Assembly: GCA_964504565.1 (NCBI GenBank)
Contig: CAZDEY010000002.1
Coordinates: 124,001 to 188,000 of the forward strand
Length of the DNA stretch: 64,000 bases
From: Cesiribacter sp964504565
Lineage (GTDB): Bacteria; Bacteroidota; Bacteroidia; Cytophagales; Cyclobacteriaceae
Reading direction: 5' to 3'
Program-made: the position numbers and the translations under genes
Part shown: positions 27,064 through 35,302 of the stretch, one piece after another
Layout: each line of letters opens with the position of its first letter
Numbering within the stretch: position 1 is the stretch's first letter
The notes under the pieces: model-generated
Database searches by the model: none
Told to the model about the DNA's origin: nothing
The model's input: only the letters and a program-made list of their open reading frames with translations

Positions 27064-27912
27064 ATGATTTCCGAAAAAATAAACTTAACCTATAAACTAG
27101 GCGAAAGAGAAATTAACCGTTTGGGCTACGGCGGTATGCAACTTACCGGTAAGGGTGTTTGGGGTGATGCCCCCGATAGAGAAAATGCTAAAAAAATACT
27201 GCAAAAGGCAGTTGAAATGGGCGTAAATTTTATTGATACCGCCGATGCTTACGGTCCCTATACCAATGAGCAACTAATTTCCGATGCACTATATCCGTAT
27301 AAGGATGATTTGGTAATTGCTACCAAAACCGGGCTGGTACGCTCAGGGCCGGATCAGTGGTCGCCTAACGGGAGGCCGGAGCATATAAAAGAAGGAATTG
27401 ACGGGAGCTTAAAACGATTAAACCTGGAGCAAATTTACCTATGGCAACTGCACCGTATTGATCCTAAGGTAGATGTTGAAAAGACCTTGGAACCGGTTAT
27501 AAAGGCGGTAGATGAGGGCAAAATTAAGCACGTTGGTCTTTCCGAAGTGAGTGTGGAAGAAATAGAACGCGTTCAAAAATTGCTTCCGGTGGTTTCTGTT
27601 CAAAATAAATACAACCTAAGCGAACAGAACTGGAACGAGGTGTTGGATTATACGGCTGAAAACGGTATGGCTTTCATTCCTTGGTATCCGTTGGCATCCG
27701 GCCCGGGTAAAATGGAAAGGCAAATTAAGGAAATAGCTAAAAAGCACAATGCCACTACCGCTCAGATTGCCTTGGCCTGGCTACTTAAGCGTTCGGAAAA
27801 TATTTTGCTAATACCGGGAACATCTTCACTACAGCATTTGGAAGAGAATATTAACGCTCAAAAAATAGAATTGAGTGATGAGGATTTTGAAATCTTGTCC
27901 CGTTCGAAATAA
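27064..27912 (+). CDS. Aldo/keto reductase
   Basis: An NADPH-dependent carbonyl reductase with a TIM barrel. The catalytic tetrad is visible: Asp and Tyr in FIDTADAYGP, Lys in VIATKTG, His in LWQLHRID. The C-terminal cofactor stretch LLIPGTSSLQHLEEN is present. The frame opens at 26998, but the ATG at 27064 matches the usual start and gives 282 residues. A clear terminator follows. The physiological substrate cannot be read from sequence. Confidence 0.92.
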   Translation: MISEKINLTYKLGEREINRLGYGGMQLTGKGVWGDAPDRENAKKILQKAVEMGVNFIDTADAYGPYTNEQLISDALYPYKDDLVIATKTGLVRSGPDQWSPNGRPEHIKEGIDGSLKRLNLEQIYLWQLHRIDPKVDVEKTLEPVIKAVDEGKIKHVGLSEVSVEEIERVQKLLPVVSVQNKYNLSEQNWNEVLDYTAENGMAFIPWYPLASGPGKMERQIKEIAKKHNATTAQIALAWLLKRSENILLIPGTSSLQHLEENINAQKIELSDEDFEILSRSK

Positions 27913-27942
27913 TTACATCCATCATACAAAATAGATTTAGCT

Positions 27943-27977
27943 AACCACCCTGAGGATTTTCAGGGTGGTTTTTCTTT
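27943..27977 (+). terminator. Rho-independent terminator after the aldo/keto reductase gene
   Basis: A 10-base perfect stem AACCACCCTG / CAGGGTGGTT with an 8-base loop and a T-rich tail. Confidence 0.85.
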
Positions 27978-28053
27978 TATAAGAAAGCGATTAAAACCTC
28001 TGCTTCAGGAATTTTACTATCTTGAGACCTCAATTCTATTTAGGAAGATTTTT

Positions 28054-28527
28054 ATGGAAACCACCAAGGCTTACATTAGCAGCCATCAGGATTTTGAACA
28101 ATACCTTGGTCAGTCGTTAGGTACCTCGGACTGGCAATTGATCAGCCAGGAGCAGATCAACAAATTTGGTGAAGCCACACTAGATAACCAGTGGATACAT
28201 ACCCAACCGGAACGCGCGGCGGCCGAAAGTCCGTTTGGGGGAACCATTGCCCATGGCTACTTAACTATAGCTTTGCTGCCTCACCTTTGGGCGCAGGTAA
28301 TCAGGATTGAAAATGTTAAAATGCAAATTAACTACGGAATTGAGCAGCTTCGGTTCAACCAACCGGTAAAGGCCGAAAGCCGGGTACGTCTACACGCTAC
28401 GCTGGAGGACCTTAAAGATCTGCGGGGTATCAGCAAGGCTACTATTGGGGTGAAGCTGGAAATTGAAGGTGAAAAAAAGCCAGCCTATACGGGTACCATT
28501 ACCTTTTTATATCATTTCAATAAATAA
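28054..28527 (+). CDS. MaoC-family dehydratase (R-specific enoyl-CoA hydratase type)
   Basis: A hotdog-fold enzyme that adds water to trans-2-enoyl-CoA. The hydratase 2 motif is present: Asp44 and His49 in TLDNQWIHT, followed by ESPFGGTIAHGYLTIALLP. The 157 residues form one complete domain with no fused partner. It is followed after 25 bases by a lipoprotein gene of unrelated type. It likely acts in fatty acid turnover. Confidence 0.9.
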   Translation: METTKAYISSHQDFEQYLGQSLGTSDWQLISQEQINKFGEATLDNQWIHTQPERAAAESPFGGTIAHGYLTIALLPHLWAQVIRIENVKMQINYGIEQLRFNQPVKAESRVRLHATLEDLKDLRGISKATIGVKLEIEGEKKPAYTGTITFLYHFNK

Positions 28528-28552
28528 CCGAAAGGCCCGTTAGCAAAGAGGT

Positions 28553-29350
28553 ATGCATATAGGAGGTAAGGTATTAATTGGCTTATGGGTAACGGCGGGC
28601 TTTAGCTGTTCTGAACCAGAACCGGCACCAGAGGTTGACGCCAAATTTACAGCCATTTTGCAGGGTGAAGCACCCACTGCTACGCTCACTATCCAAAATA
28701 ATTCGGTGGGGGCAACTACCTACCTGTGGAGCTTTGAGGGTACCGAACAGCAAACTTCTACCGAAGAAAGCCCGGGGCCAATACCTATTGAGCAGGCAGG
28801 AATTATAACTATTGTACTGGAAGCCGGCAACGGACTTCAGGCCAACCGTGCCGATACCTCCATTACGGTAAATGGCTTTAGTCCGATCAATTTTTACCAA
28901 AATGTAAGGCTGCGCACTACGGATAATGTAGAGTTGCCCCGCTATTACTCAGCCGAACTTAACCTGACCTACGGCGATGATGAAGTAAGTGGTGAGAACG
29001 GCCCCTTGGTAGATCTGGTGTTGGTAGGGATTAGCCCGGCCGAGGCTTATTTTGCCAGCCCCGATAATCAGGAACTAGATTTTTCAATCAACCAGCCCTC
29101 AACCACTATAATCGATAATACCCTTTCTAATAACGAGTTTGATTTAGCTGACTTTGACGCTACCGTAAATGCTAGTTCGTTAGATACACTCACAATTAAT
29201 AGTGAAGCCGGAAGTTTGAACCTGTTAGAGCTGCCGCAGCTAATTATATTTCAGACCGATGATGGGTACAAGGGGGCACTGAAAATAACCGGTTACAACG
29301 AAGCTGAGGGTTTTATAGAGGCTGAGGTTAAGATTCAGAAGTATTTGTAA
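28553..29350 (+). CDS. Lipoprotein with PKD-like domain, unknown
   Basis: The signal peptide ends in a lipobox AGFSC (Cys19), so it is a lipoprotein. Residues about 28-105 look like a PKD/immunoglobulin-type beta-sandwich (ATLTIQNNSVGATTYLWSFEG). The rest is beta-rich and acidic, with no catalytic motif. Such domains mediate surface binding in Bacteroidota; the ligand is unknown. The predicted protein has no C-terminal sorting tail. No genes of a polysaccharide-use locus flank it. Confidence 0.7.
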   Translation: MHIGGKVLIGLWVTAGFSCSEPEPAPEVDAKFTAILQGEAPTATLTIQNNSVGATTYLWSFEGTEQQTSTEESPGPIPIEQAGIITIVLEAGNGLQANRADTSITVNGFSPINFYQNVRLRTTDNVELPRYYSAELNLTYGDDEVSGENGPLVDLVLVGISPAEAYFASPDNQELDFSINQPSTTIIDNTLSNNEFDLADFDATVNASSLDTLTINSEAGSLNLLELPQLIIFQTDDGYKGALKITGYNEAEGFIEAEVKIQKYL

Positions 29351-29394
29351 TAGACTCCAATATTCATAGTTAGCAGCATAAAAAATTTGCAATC

Positions 29395-29907
29395 CTAATA
29401 TCCGTATTTAAGTTTTATAAATTTTGATACTTCATTGAAGTTCTCCAGCTCATGTGGAATAAATATTCTATCGTCCAAATCGTAATAGCCAGGAGTAATG
29501 TTTATATAACTTATAAATGAGGATAAACCTTTTTTATATAGGTTAATTCCAAATTCGTTACGTGTTATTCTCCCAATCTGTTTCTTGGTTAAAGTTATAT
29601 GGTTAAAATAACTACCATTTCGTCCAAAAGACCATTCTTCAAAATCAACTATGATCTTATAATCCTTAAGTCTTTTATTGTAGCTGTCACATCTAACCAT
29701 CATTAGGTTTATTAAAATGAAACCTATGAATATGTATAAGAATATTCTTTGAGCTTCAACTATTTTCAGAGGTTCATCCCAAATGAAGTTAATAGCTCCA
29801 AATATTATAAATTGGAAAATTACAACTATTCTAACTGTATATAAAAACTGCCTAGATTTAGGAACTGTATCTAACAATTGGTTATCTACCTTGAAAAATT
29901 TCTTCAT
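29395..29907 (-). CDS. AT-rich gene for a membrane protein with PH-like tail, unknown
   Basis: The 170-residue protein has two hydrophobic segments at about residues 22-42 and 52-70, then a soluble beta-rich domain (KIIVDFEEWSFGRNGSYFNHITLTKKQIGRI) that resembles the PH-like fold of small bacterial membrane proteins. The DNA is clearly richer in A and T than both neighbours, which suggests a later arrival. Its ATG overlaps the stop of the cytosine deaminase gene in ATGA, so it is translated from the same message. No function assigned. Confidence 0.6.
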   Translation of the reverse strand: MKKFFKVDNQLLDTVPKSRQFLYTVRIVVIFQFIIFGAINFIWDEPLKIVEAQRIFLYIFIGFILINLMMVRCDSYNKRLKDYKIIVDFEEWSFGRNGSYFNHITLTKKQIGRITRNEFGINLYKKGLSSFISYINITPGYYDLDDRIFIPHELENFNEVSKFIKLKYGY

Positions 29908-30353
29908 AGTTCCATTATATCCTCATTCCAAAGCTCAGGATTCTCCCTAATAAATTGCTCCATCATCTCTACACACTCCGGTAGGTTTAGGTCAATTACT
30001 TCTACGCCGTGGCTTTCCATAAATTCGCGGGCACCGTCAAAAGTCTTGCTTTCGCCTACAATTACTTTGGGTATTTTAAACTGCACAATAGTTCCGGCAC
30101 ACATATAGCACGGCATCAGGGTAGAATATATAACCGTATCGCGGTAGCTGCCAATACGCCCGGCCTTTAACAGACAGTCCATTTCGCCGTGCAGTATTGG
30201 GTTGTTCTGCTGCACCCGCTGGTTATGACCCTGAGCCACCAATTCACCACTCTTAACTAATACCGAACCTATAGGAATACCGCCTGCTTGACGGCCTTTT
30301 TTGGCTTCGGTGATAGCTAGTTTCATGAATTCATCAGGCTGGTTGGCAAACAT
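29904..30353 (-). CDS. Cytosine deaminase, small zinc type (yeast Fcy1-like)
   Basis: Deaminates cytosine to uracil for pyrimidine salvage, if the likeness holds. The zinc site is complete: His55 and Glu57 in HGEMDC, and Cys82 and Cys85 in PCYMCAG. The phrases PIGSVLVKSG, GHNQRVQ, IPKVIVGES and the C-terminal FIRENPELWNEDI resemble yeast cytosine deaminase more than the tRNA adenosine deaminase TadA or guanine deaminases. The length of 149 is also typical of that group. It is unlike E. coli CodA, which has another fold. An AT-rich membrane gene follows with a 4-base overlap. Confidence 0.85.
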   Translation of the reverse strand: MFANQPDEFMKLAITEAKKGRQAGGIPIGSVLVKSGELVAQGHNQRVQQNNPILHGEMDCLLKAGRIGSYRDTVIYSTLMPCYMCAGTIVQFKIPKVIVGESKTFDGAREFMESHGVEVIDLNLPECVEMMEQFIRENPELWNEDIMEL

Positions 30354-30400
30354 AGTAAAAGAGGTTTATATATAATTTGAGAAGCTCTAAGGTACAGGTT

Positions 30401-31438
30401 TTACCTAACTGAGCTAGAATACTGTAGCAGATATAATTTCGACAACTCCGACTTTATCTTTTCATTCCACTGGGCCTGGGCAAATTTGTTGAGGCCGTGG
30501 TGGGTTTCTTCATCGTATAACTCTTGCCGCTTGTTTATTTCCCGCAGGGTTTCCAGATAAAAATAGGCTAATCGGCCGGTGTATTCCTCGGGGTAATAGT
30601 CTTCGGATAACACTTTTTGCTTGAAGCTTTCCATTGCCAGCCGCACAATATCAAAATGCCGCTGCTCGTGTTCCAGACCGTAGCTGGTTTGCTGGCCCGC
30701 CCGCACCCAACTGTAGTCTTTTAAAACGTACACCTTCAGTTTTAAATCAACTGCTAAAACTCCATCTATAACCTTATGGTTGCCAGCGTATTCAAAGGTA
30801 GGAAACACCGTTGCAGCGTACTTATTCCCTAATGGCTGGCCTTTAAAATCACCCCAAACCAGAGGCCGTTCCGGTGAGTAGTATACCGTATCAGTTGTTT
30901 CCGGACCCACCCAGTCGCTGAAGTTGAACTTAACCCCGTGGGCTAATTTAGGATTTTTTCCCATTTCAGCGCTTAACCAGGTTTGCAGATCATCCAAAGC
31001 CTTCGTTAGTAGCCTGCTACCGGCAAGTTTAACTGATTCGGTATTTTCTATGTTTCGCTGATAGCCCAAGCTACTGCTGAAGGTACAAAGGTGCAAAGTA
31101 TCGGTATACCGTTGCAATCCGTAGGTTAAGCCAATTCGTAACTTGCCATATACTAAGCCCTCAGGAGTTAAGCTCTCAGTATGCTGAAGGTTGGTAACGT
31201 AAGCCCGAATAGAGTAATTATTTTCAATTGTGATAGTATTGACTTTAGCTATTTCTTCACTCACATATGCCGGCCAGTTAAACCTACTTGTATCCAGCTC
31301 AGAAATAATTGCTGAAGTTGTAGACGGAGCAGCCCAAGCCAGGCTGTCGATTGAAAAGGAATACTGCTGCGCCGATAGTGGGTTAGTACATGTTAAGACT
31401 AGACCGAATAGCGGCAAGAAACACTTATTCCAATTCAT
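30401..31438 (-). CDS. Exported putative zinc metalloprotease (DUF922-like)
   Basis: The ATG at 31438 starts a signal peptide (MNWNKCFLPLFGLVL..., likely cut after LSA); the frame itself opens at 31477. A zinc-protease motif HEQRH is at about residues 257-261 with a following FDI helix, and the upstream phrase LVWGDFKG fits DUF922-type proteins, which are predicted metalloproteases. The location is periplasm or outside. The target is unknown. It is the downstream partner of the mscS gene on the same strand, but a terminator separates them. Confidence 0.7.
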   Translation of the reverse strand: MNWNKCFLPLFGLVLTCTNPLSAQQYSFSIDSLAWAAPSTTSAIISELDTSRFNWPAYVSEEIAKVNTITIENNYSIRAYVTNLQHTESLTPEGLVYGKLRIGLTYGLQRYTDTLHLCTFSSSLGYQRNIENTESVKLAGSRLLTKALDDLQTWLSAEMGKNPKLAHGVKFNFSDWVGPETTDTVYYSPERPLVWGDFKGQPLGNKYAATVFPTFEYAGNHKVIDGVLAVDLKLKVYVLKDYSWVRAGQQTSYGLEHEQRHFDIVRLAMESFKQKVLSEDYYPEEYTGRLAYFYLETLREINKRQELYDEETHHGLNKFAQAQWNEKIKSELSKLYLLQYSSSVR

Positions 31439-31476
31439 TAGCTGCTTAACAGGTAATTGAACGTAAGTGGTTCCCA

Positions 31477-31511
31477 ATAAAAAAGCCGACTTTATTGCTA
31501 AGGCCGGCTTC
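31477..31511 (-). terminator. Rho-independent terminator after mscS (minus strand)
   Basis: Read on the minus strand, AAGCCGGC pairs with GTCGGCTT around a loop of about 12 bases, followed by six T. It sits between the mscS stop and the protease start. Confidence 0.65.
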
Positions 31512-31532
31512 CTGATATTAAGTTAGAAAGTT

Positions 31533-32360
31533 CTAGTGCTGGTACATATGCACATCGCGCTGCGGGTACGGAATTGTAATGTTTTTGGCATCAAATGCCT
31601 TTTTTACTTCTTCCATTTTATCCCAGAATAGCGGCCAGAAGTCCGTTTGCAGGGCTTCAGCCCTAACCTTAATGTTTACTGAGCTATCGGCCAATTCGGC
31701 TACGCGTATAAAGGGTTCGGCATCCTCGGCCAAAATTATTCGGCTATCGCTAAAAATCACCTGTTTAATAATTTGCCGTGCCAGATCAATATCATCATCG
31801 TAACTAATACCGAAGGTCCATTCTACCAGGCGGGTAGGCTGGCGGCTGTAGTTTATAATTTTATCGTTAGCCAGCGGGCCGTTGGGCAAAATTATATATT
31901 TTTTATCGAAGGTAAGTAAGTAGGTATGAAATATCTGAATTTCCTGAATGGTAGCAATCACGCCCTGAGCCTCAATAGTTTCACCAACCCGGAAAGGCTT
32001 TAACAGCAGAATTAAAACCCCGCCGGCAAAGTTAGATAGGCTACCCTGAAGTGCTAAGCCAATTGCCAGGCCGGCGGCACCTAATACCGCTACAAATGAA
32101 GTAGTTTCAATACCTACCATTCCGGCAACGCTAATAAGCAGAATAATTACCAGCGCTACTTTTGTAATACTAGAGAGAAAAGGGGTGAGGCTAGGGTCTA
32201 CATTTCGTTTAGTTAAAACCTTCCGTACAATATTAATTACTTTGCCTATCAGCCAAAGTCCGATAATTAGGGTTAGAATAGCCAAACCTATTTTTGGCAG
32301 GTACAATTTTAGTATTTCGCCTAAGCTGTCCGCTACGGCCGTTACGTTTAAATCCTCCAT
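31533..32360 (-). CDS. Small-conductance mechanosensitive channel, MscS family
   Basis: A tension-gated inner-membrane channel that relieves turgor. The pattern is the compact MscS type: three hydrophobic segments in the first 130 residues, the pore-lining helix rich in Gly/Ala (VAVLGAAGLAIGLALQGSLSNFAGG), then the beta domain (RVGETIEAQG, ILPNGPLANDKIINYSR) and the alpha/beta cage. At 275 residues it is close to E. coli MscS (286). A second MscS-type gene lies at 34357 on the other strand, and mscL at 1987. Confidence 0.94.
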   Translation of the reverse strand: MEDLNVTAVADSLGEILKLYLPKIGLAILTLIIGLWLIGKVINIVRKVLTKRNVDPSLTPFLSSITKVALVIILLISVAGMVGIETTSFVAVLGAAGLAIGLALQGSLSNFAGGVLILLLKPFRVGETIEAQGVIATIQEIQIFHTYLLTFDKKYIILPNGPLANDKIINYSRQPTRLVEWTFGISYDDDIDLARQIIKQVIFSDSRIILAEDAEPFIRVAELADSSVNIKVRAEALQTDFWPLFWDKMEEVKKAFDAKNITIPYPQRDVHMYQH

Positions 32361-32504
32361 ATTAAAAATCTGTAATCCCCAAAGCTAAGGCTTAGAAACT
32401 ATAAAATCAGCCTTTACCTATTATTCTTAAGTAAATGACTATTCTTTGAGAGTTAAGGCTAACCGTTAGGGGTATTTCAGGTTATGGTTGAAATACTTTT
32501 GCTA

Positions 32505-33506
32505 ATGCGCAACTTACTTCTATTGCTTTGCCTGTTATTTATTCCACAACTTCTGCCGGCTCAAACTAATCAGGCTGTACCGGTACAAGGCTTGTATCTG
32601 GAAGGGTATAAGTACCCCTATACTGCGGAAACCTATAATTTTAGTAGCCAGCGACAAAAATTGTTTATGGGATATATGGATGTGAAACCAGATAAGCCCA
32701 ATGGTAAAACGGTAGTGTTGCTGCATGGTAAAAACTTTAACGGGGCCTATTGGGGTCAAACCGCCGAGCGCCTGGTGAAGGAAGGCTTTCGGGTAATTAT
32801 ACCGGATCAGGTTGGTTTTGGCAAGTCGGCCAAGCCTACCAACTATCAGTATACATTTCAGCAATTGGCTACCAACACCAAAGGCCTGTTGGATAGTCTG
32901 GGCGTAAAGAAAGCAGTAGTACTTGGTCATTCTATGGGTGGAATGCTGGCTGCCCGCTTTGCCCTGATGTTTCCTCAGTTCACCCAAAAGCTGGTTTTGG
33001 TAAATCCTATTGGCCTGGAGGACTGGAAAAAATGGGTGCCCTATCAACCGGTAGAATATTGGTATCAGCAGGAGATGAGTAAGGACTATCAGGCTATTAA
33101 AGATTACCAGCTCAAAAGTTATTACGATGGCAAGTGGCAGCCTAAGTACGATGCTTGGGTGGAGGTATTAGCCGGTTGGACTAAAAACCCCGATTACCAC
33201 AAAATAGCCTATACCGCTGCCCTTACCTACGATATGATTTTTACCCAGCCGGTGGTGTATGAGCTGGATCAGCTTAGCATGCCAACCTTGCTTATAATTG
33301 GGCAACGCGATAAAACTGCCCTTGGCAAAAACCTGGTAGACCAAAGCACTGCCGAAAAAATGGGAAACTACCCCGAATTAGGTAAGCAGGCGGCGCAGAA
33401 AATACCAAATGCTCAATTAGTACCAATTTCTGATATTGGTCATTTGCCCCATATCGAGGCTTTTGATAAGTTCATTTCACCTCTGGTTGATTTTTTAAAT
33501 AAGTAA
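32505..33506 (+). CDS. Exported alpha/beta hydrolase
   Basis: A signal peptide (MRNLLLLLCLLFIPQLLPA) starts at the ATG at 32505; an earlier in-frame ATG at 32484 would only lengthen it. The fold is complete: oxyanion region LLHGKNFNG, nucleophile Ser in GHSMGG at about residue 150, acid Asp in a GQRDKTA strand, and His in DIGHLPHIEA. The likely location is periplasm. The substrate is unknown; ester or lactone hydrolysis is the safe statement. It is the first gene of a tight run with pirin and an MscS channel. Confidence 0.9.
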   Translation: MRNLLLLLCLLFIPQLLPAQTNQAVPVQGLYLEGYKYPYTAETYNFSSQRQKLFMGYMDVKPDKPNGKTVVLLHGKNFNGAYWGQTAERLVKEGFRVIIPDQVGFGKSAKPTNYQYTFQQLATNTKGLLDSLGVKKAVVLGHSMGGMLAARFALMFPQFTQKLVLVNPIGLEDWKKWVPYQPVEYWYQQEMSKDYQAIKDYQLKSYYDGKWQPKYDAWVEVLAGWTKNPDYHKIAYTAALTYDMIFTQPVVYELDQLSMPTLLIIGQRDKTALGKNLVDQSTAEKMGNYPELGKQAAQKIPNAQLVPISDIGHLPHIEAFDKFISPLVDFLNK

Positions 33507-33507
33507 T

Positions 33508-34353
33508 ATGCGGTCAGTTAAGAGAATTCATAATAGCCGGTACGCCCCCATAGCTGACCTGGTAACCTATTCGCCCTTGCCCTCGGCCAGTTTGCCCATG
33601 CTCGATCCCTTTCTTTTCCTGAACCACCACGGCCATCAGGTATACGAGAGCAATAATAGCGGTCTGCCATTTGGCCCGCACCCGCATAGGGGTATGGAAA
33701 CCGTTACATTTATTTTGGAAGGAGATATACTGCACGAGGACAGTGGCGGCCATACCAGCGTAATTGAAGCCGGCGGCATTCAATATATGCGGGCAGGAAA
33801 GGGCCTGTTACACGCCGAAACCTCTTCGGACAATTTTAAGCGGGAAGGTGGGCCGTTAGAGATTTTGCAACTATGGGTTAATATGCCGGCCCGCCTAAAG
33901 ATGGCTGAGCCACTTTATATTGGAAAACAATCTAGTGAAATACCGGAAGTAGAGATTGATAGAGCAAAGGTTCATTTAGTATTCGGTGAGCTAAACGGAA
34001 CGAATGGAGCTATAAAGCACGATGCGCTAGATATAGTACTGAGTTGGGTAGACCTGCCATCAGGAACCTCTTATAAACCGGATGTACCGGCCGAGCATAC
34101 TATATTTTGCTATATAGTTAGAGGAAAGCTGAAAATAAACGGACTGAAGGTAGCCGAACGGCAATTGGTAGAGTTTGACTATGGCAAGGGAGATATAGAA
34201 ATTGCCGCTGAGCAGGAAAGTATTATTCTTTTTGGCCATGCCAAGCCCCTTAACGAGCCGGTGGTTGCCCAAGGGCCCTTTGTAATGAACACCGAAGACG
34301 AAATAAGACAGGCCTATCAAGATTACCAGGCTGGTAAATTTGGAAGTTGGTAG
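33508..34353 (+). CDS. Pirin-family cupin protein
   Basis: A two-cupin protein of the pirin family, some of which act as quercetin 2,3-dioxygenases. The metal ligands of the N-terminal cupin are visible: two His in HPHRGMETVTF (about residues 56-58) and His and Glu in LHAETSS. The C-terminal cupin ends in IILFGHAKPLNEPVVAQGPFVMN, a family hallmark. It begins one base after the hydrolase stop, so the two genes are surely on one message. The real substrate in this organism is not known. Confidence 0.93.
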   Translation: MRSVKRIHNSRYAPIADLVTYSPLPSASLPMLDPFLFLNHHGHQVYESNNSGLPFGPHPHRGMETVTFILEGDILHEDSGGHTSVIEAGGIQYMRAGKGLLHAETSSDNFKREGGPLEILQLWVNMPARLKMAEPLYIGKQSSEIPEVEIDRAKVHLVFGELNGTNGAIKHDALDIVLSWVDLPSGTSYKPDVPAEHTIFCYIVRGKLKINGLKVAERQLVEFDYGKGDIEIAAEQESIILFGHAKPLNEPVVAQGPFVMNTEDEIRQAYQDYQAGKFGSW

Positions 34354-34356
34354 AAA

Positions 34357-35298
34357 ATGGAAGAAAATGATGTAATTGAAGGCACCAAAGATGCCGGTAG
34401 CGAGGTTGTAAAATCCTTCAGAGAGTATTGGTCGGACCTGATTGGTCACTTGCCGGAAATCACGGTAGGCCTAACACTGCTCCTGATTTTTATTTTACTC
34501 GGAGTTTTCTTCCGTCACGTATTTCAGCGCCGTATAGCCCGTAGAATTCACGATCAGTTGCTGACTTCCTTTATTGGCCGAATGATATTCTTAGTTTTTC
34601 TGCTGGTTGGCTTGGTAATTTTTATGGGCCAGGTAGGATTGGCCCGCATTGCCGGCGGCCTAATTGCCGGTGCCGGGGTATCGGCTTTGGTCTTAGGTTT
34701 TGCATTTAGAGATATTGGAGAGAATTTGCTTAGCGGGGTTTTTCTGGCGTTCGGTCGGCCGTTTCGGATTGGTGATATTGTTGAAAGCGGCGACTTTCAG
34801 GGGAAAGTTAAGGGGCTAAGCTTGCGCAATACCCACATTCGGTCGTTTGACGGGCGCGATATTTTTATACCCAACGCCAACGTAATTAAAAACCCACTGG
34901 TAAACTATACCCGCGATGGCCTGATGCGGCAGGATTTTGTGCTGGGCCTGGACTATGGCGATGATTTAGCCAAAGCGCAGGAGGTAATAATTGAGGAACT
35001 CAAGAGTATTACCCTAATTAGCCACAGCGAAAATATTGAGCCGCTGGTAACCCTGGATGAGTTTACCGCCAGCACCGTTAACCTGCGCATATACTTCTGG
35101 ATTAATACCCTGGATGTAGCCGTAAGCAGCCTAATCTTAAAGAGCCAGGTTATGCAGCGGGTATTCAACGCTTTGGTGAAAGCTAAATTTAATATGCCGG
35201 CCGATATTATCGAACTAAAAATCTATCAGGAAAACCAGCCGATCCCGGTAGCCGTTAAGGAAGTTTCTAAATTTAACCTAAGACCACCGGAAGAATAA
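34357..35298 (+). CDS. Second MscS-family mechanosensitive channel
   Basis: Starts three bases after pirin. Segments at about residues 30-50, 70-90 and 95-120 precede the Gly/Ala pore helix (GGLIAGAGVSALVLGFAFRD), followed by the MscS beta domain (RPFRIGDIVESGDFQGKV, IFIPNANVIKNPLVNYTRDG). The 313-residue chain has a longer hydrophilic tail than the first copy at 31533. By sequence it is not a close duplicate of that copy. It may tune osmotic response together with MscL and the other MscS. Confidence 0.92.
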   Translation: MEENDVIEGTKDAGSEVVKSFREYWSDLIGHLPEITVGLTLLLIFILLGVFFRHVFQRRIARRIHDQLLTSFIGRMIFLVFLLVGLVIFMGQVGLARIAGGLIAGAGVSALVLGFAFRDIGENLLSGVFLAFGRPFRIGDIVESGDFQGKVKGLSLRNTHIRSFDGRDIFIPNANVIKNPLVNYTRDGLMRQDFVLGLDYGDDLAKAQEVIIEELKSITLISHSENIEPLVTLDEFTASTVNLRIYFWINTLDVAVSSLILKSQVMQRVFNALVKAKFNMPADIIELKIYQENQPIPVAVKEVSKFNLRPPEE

Positions 35299-35302
35299 GG
35301 TG

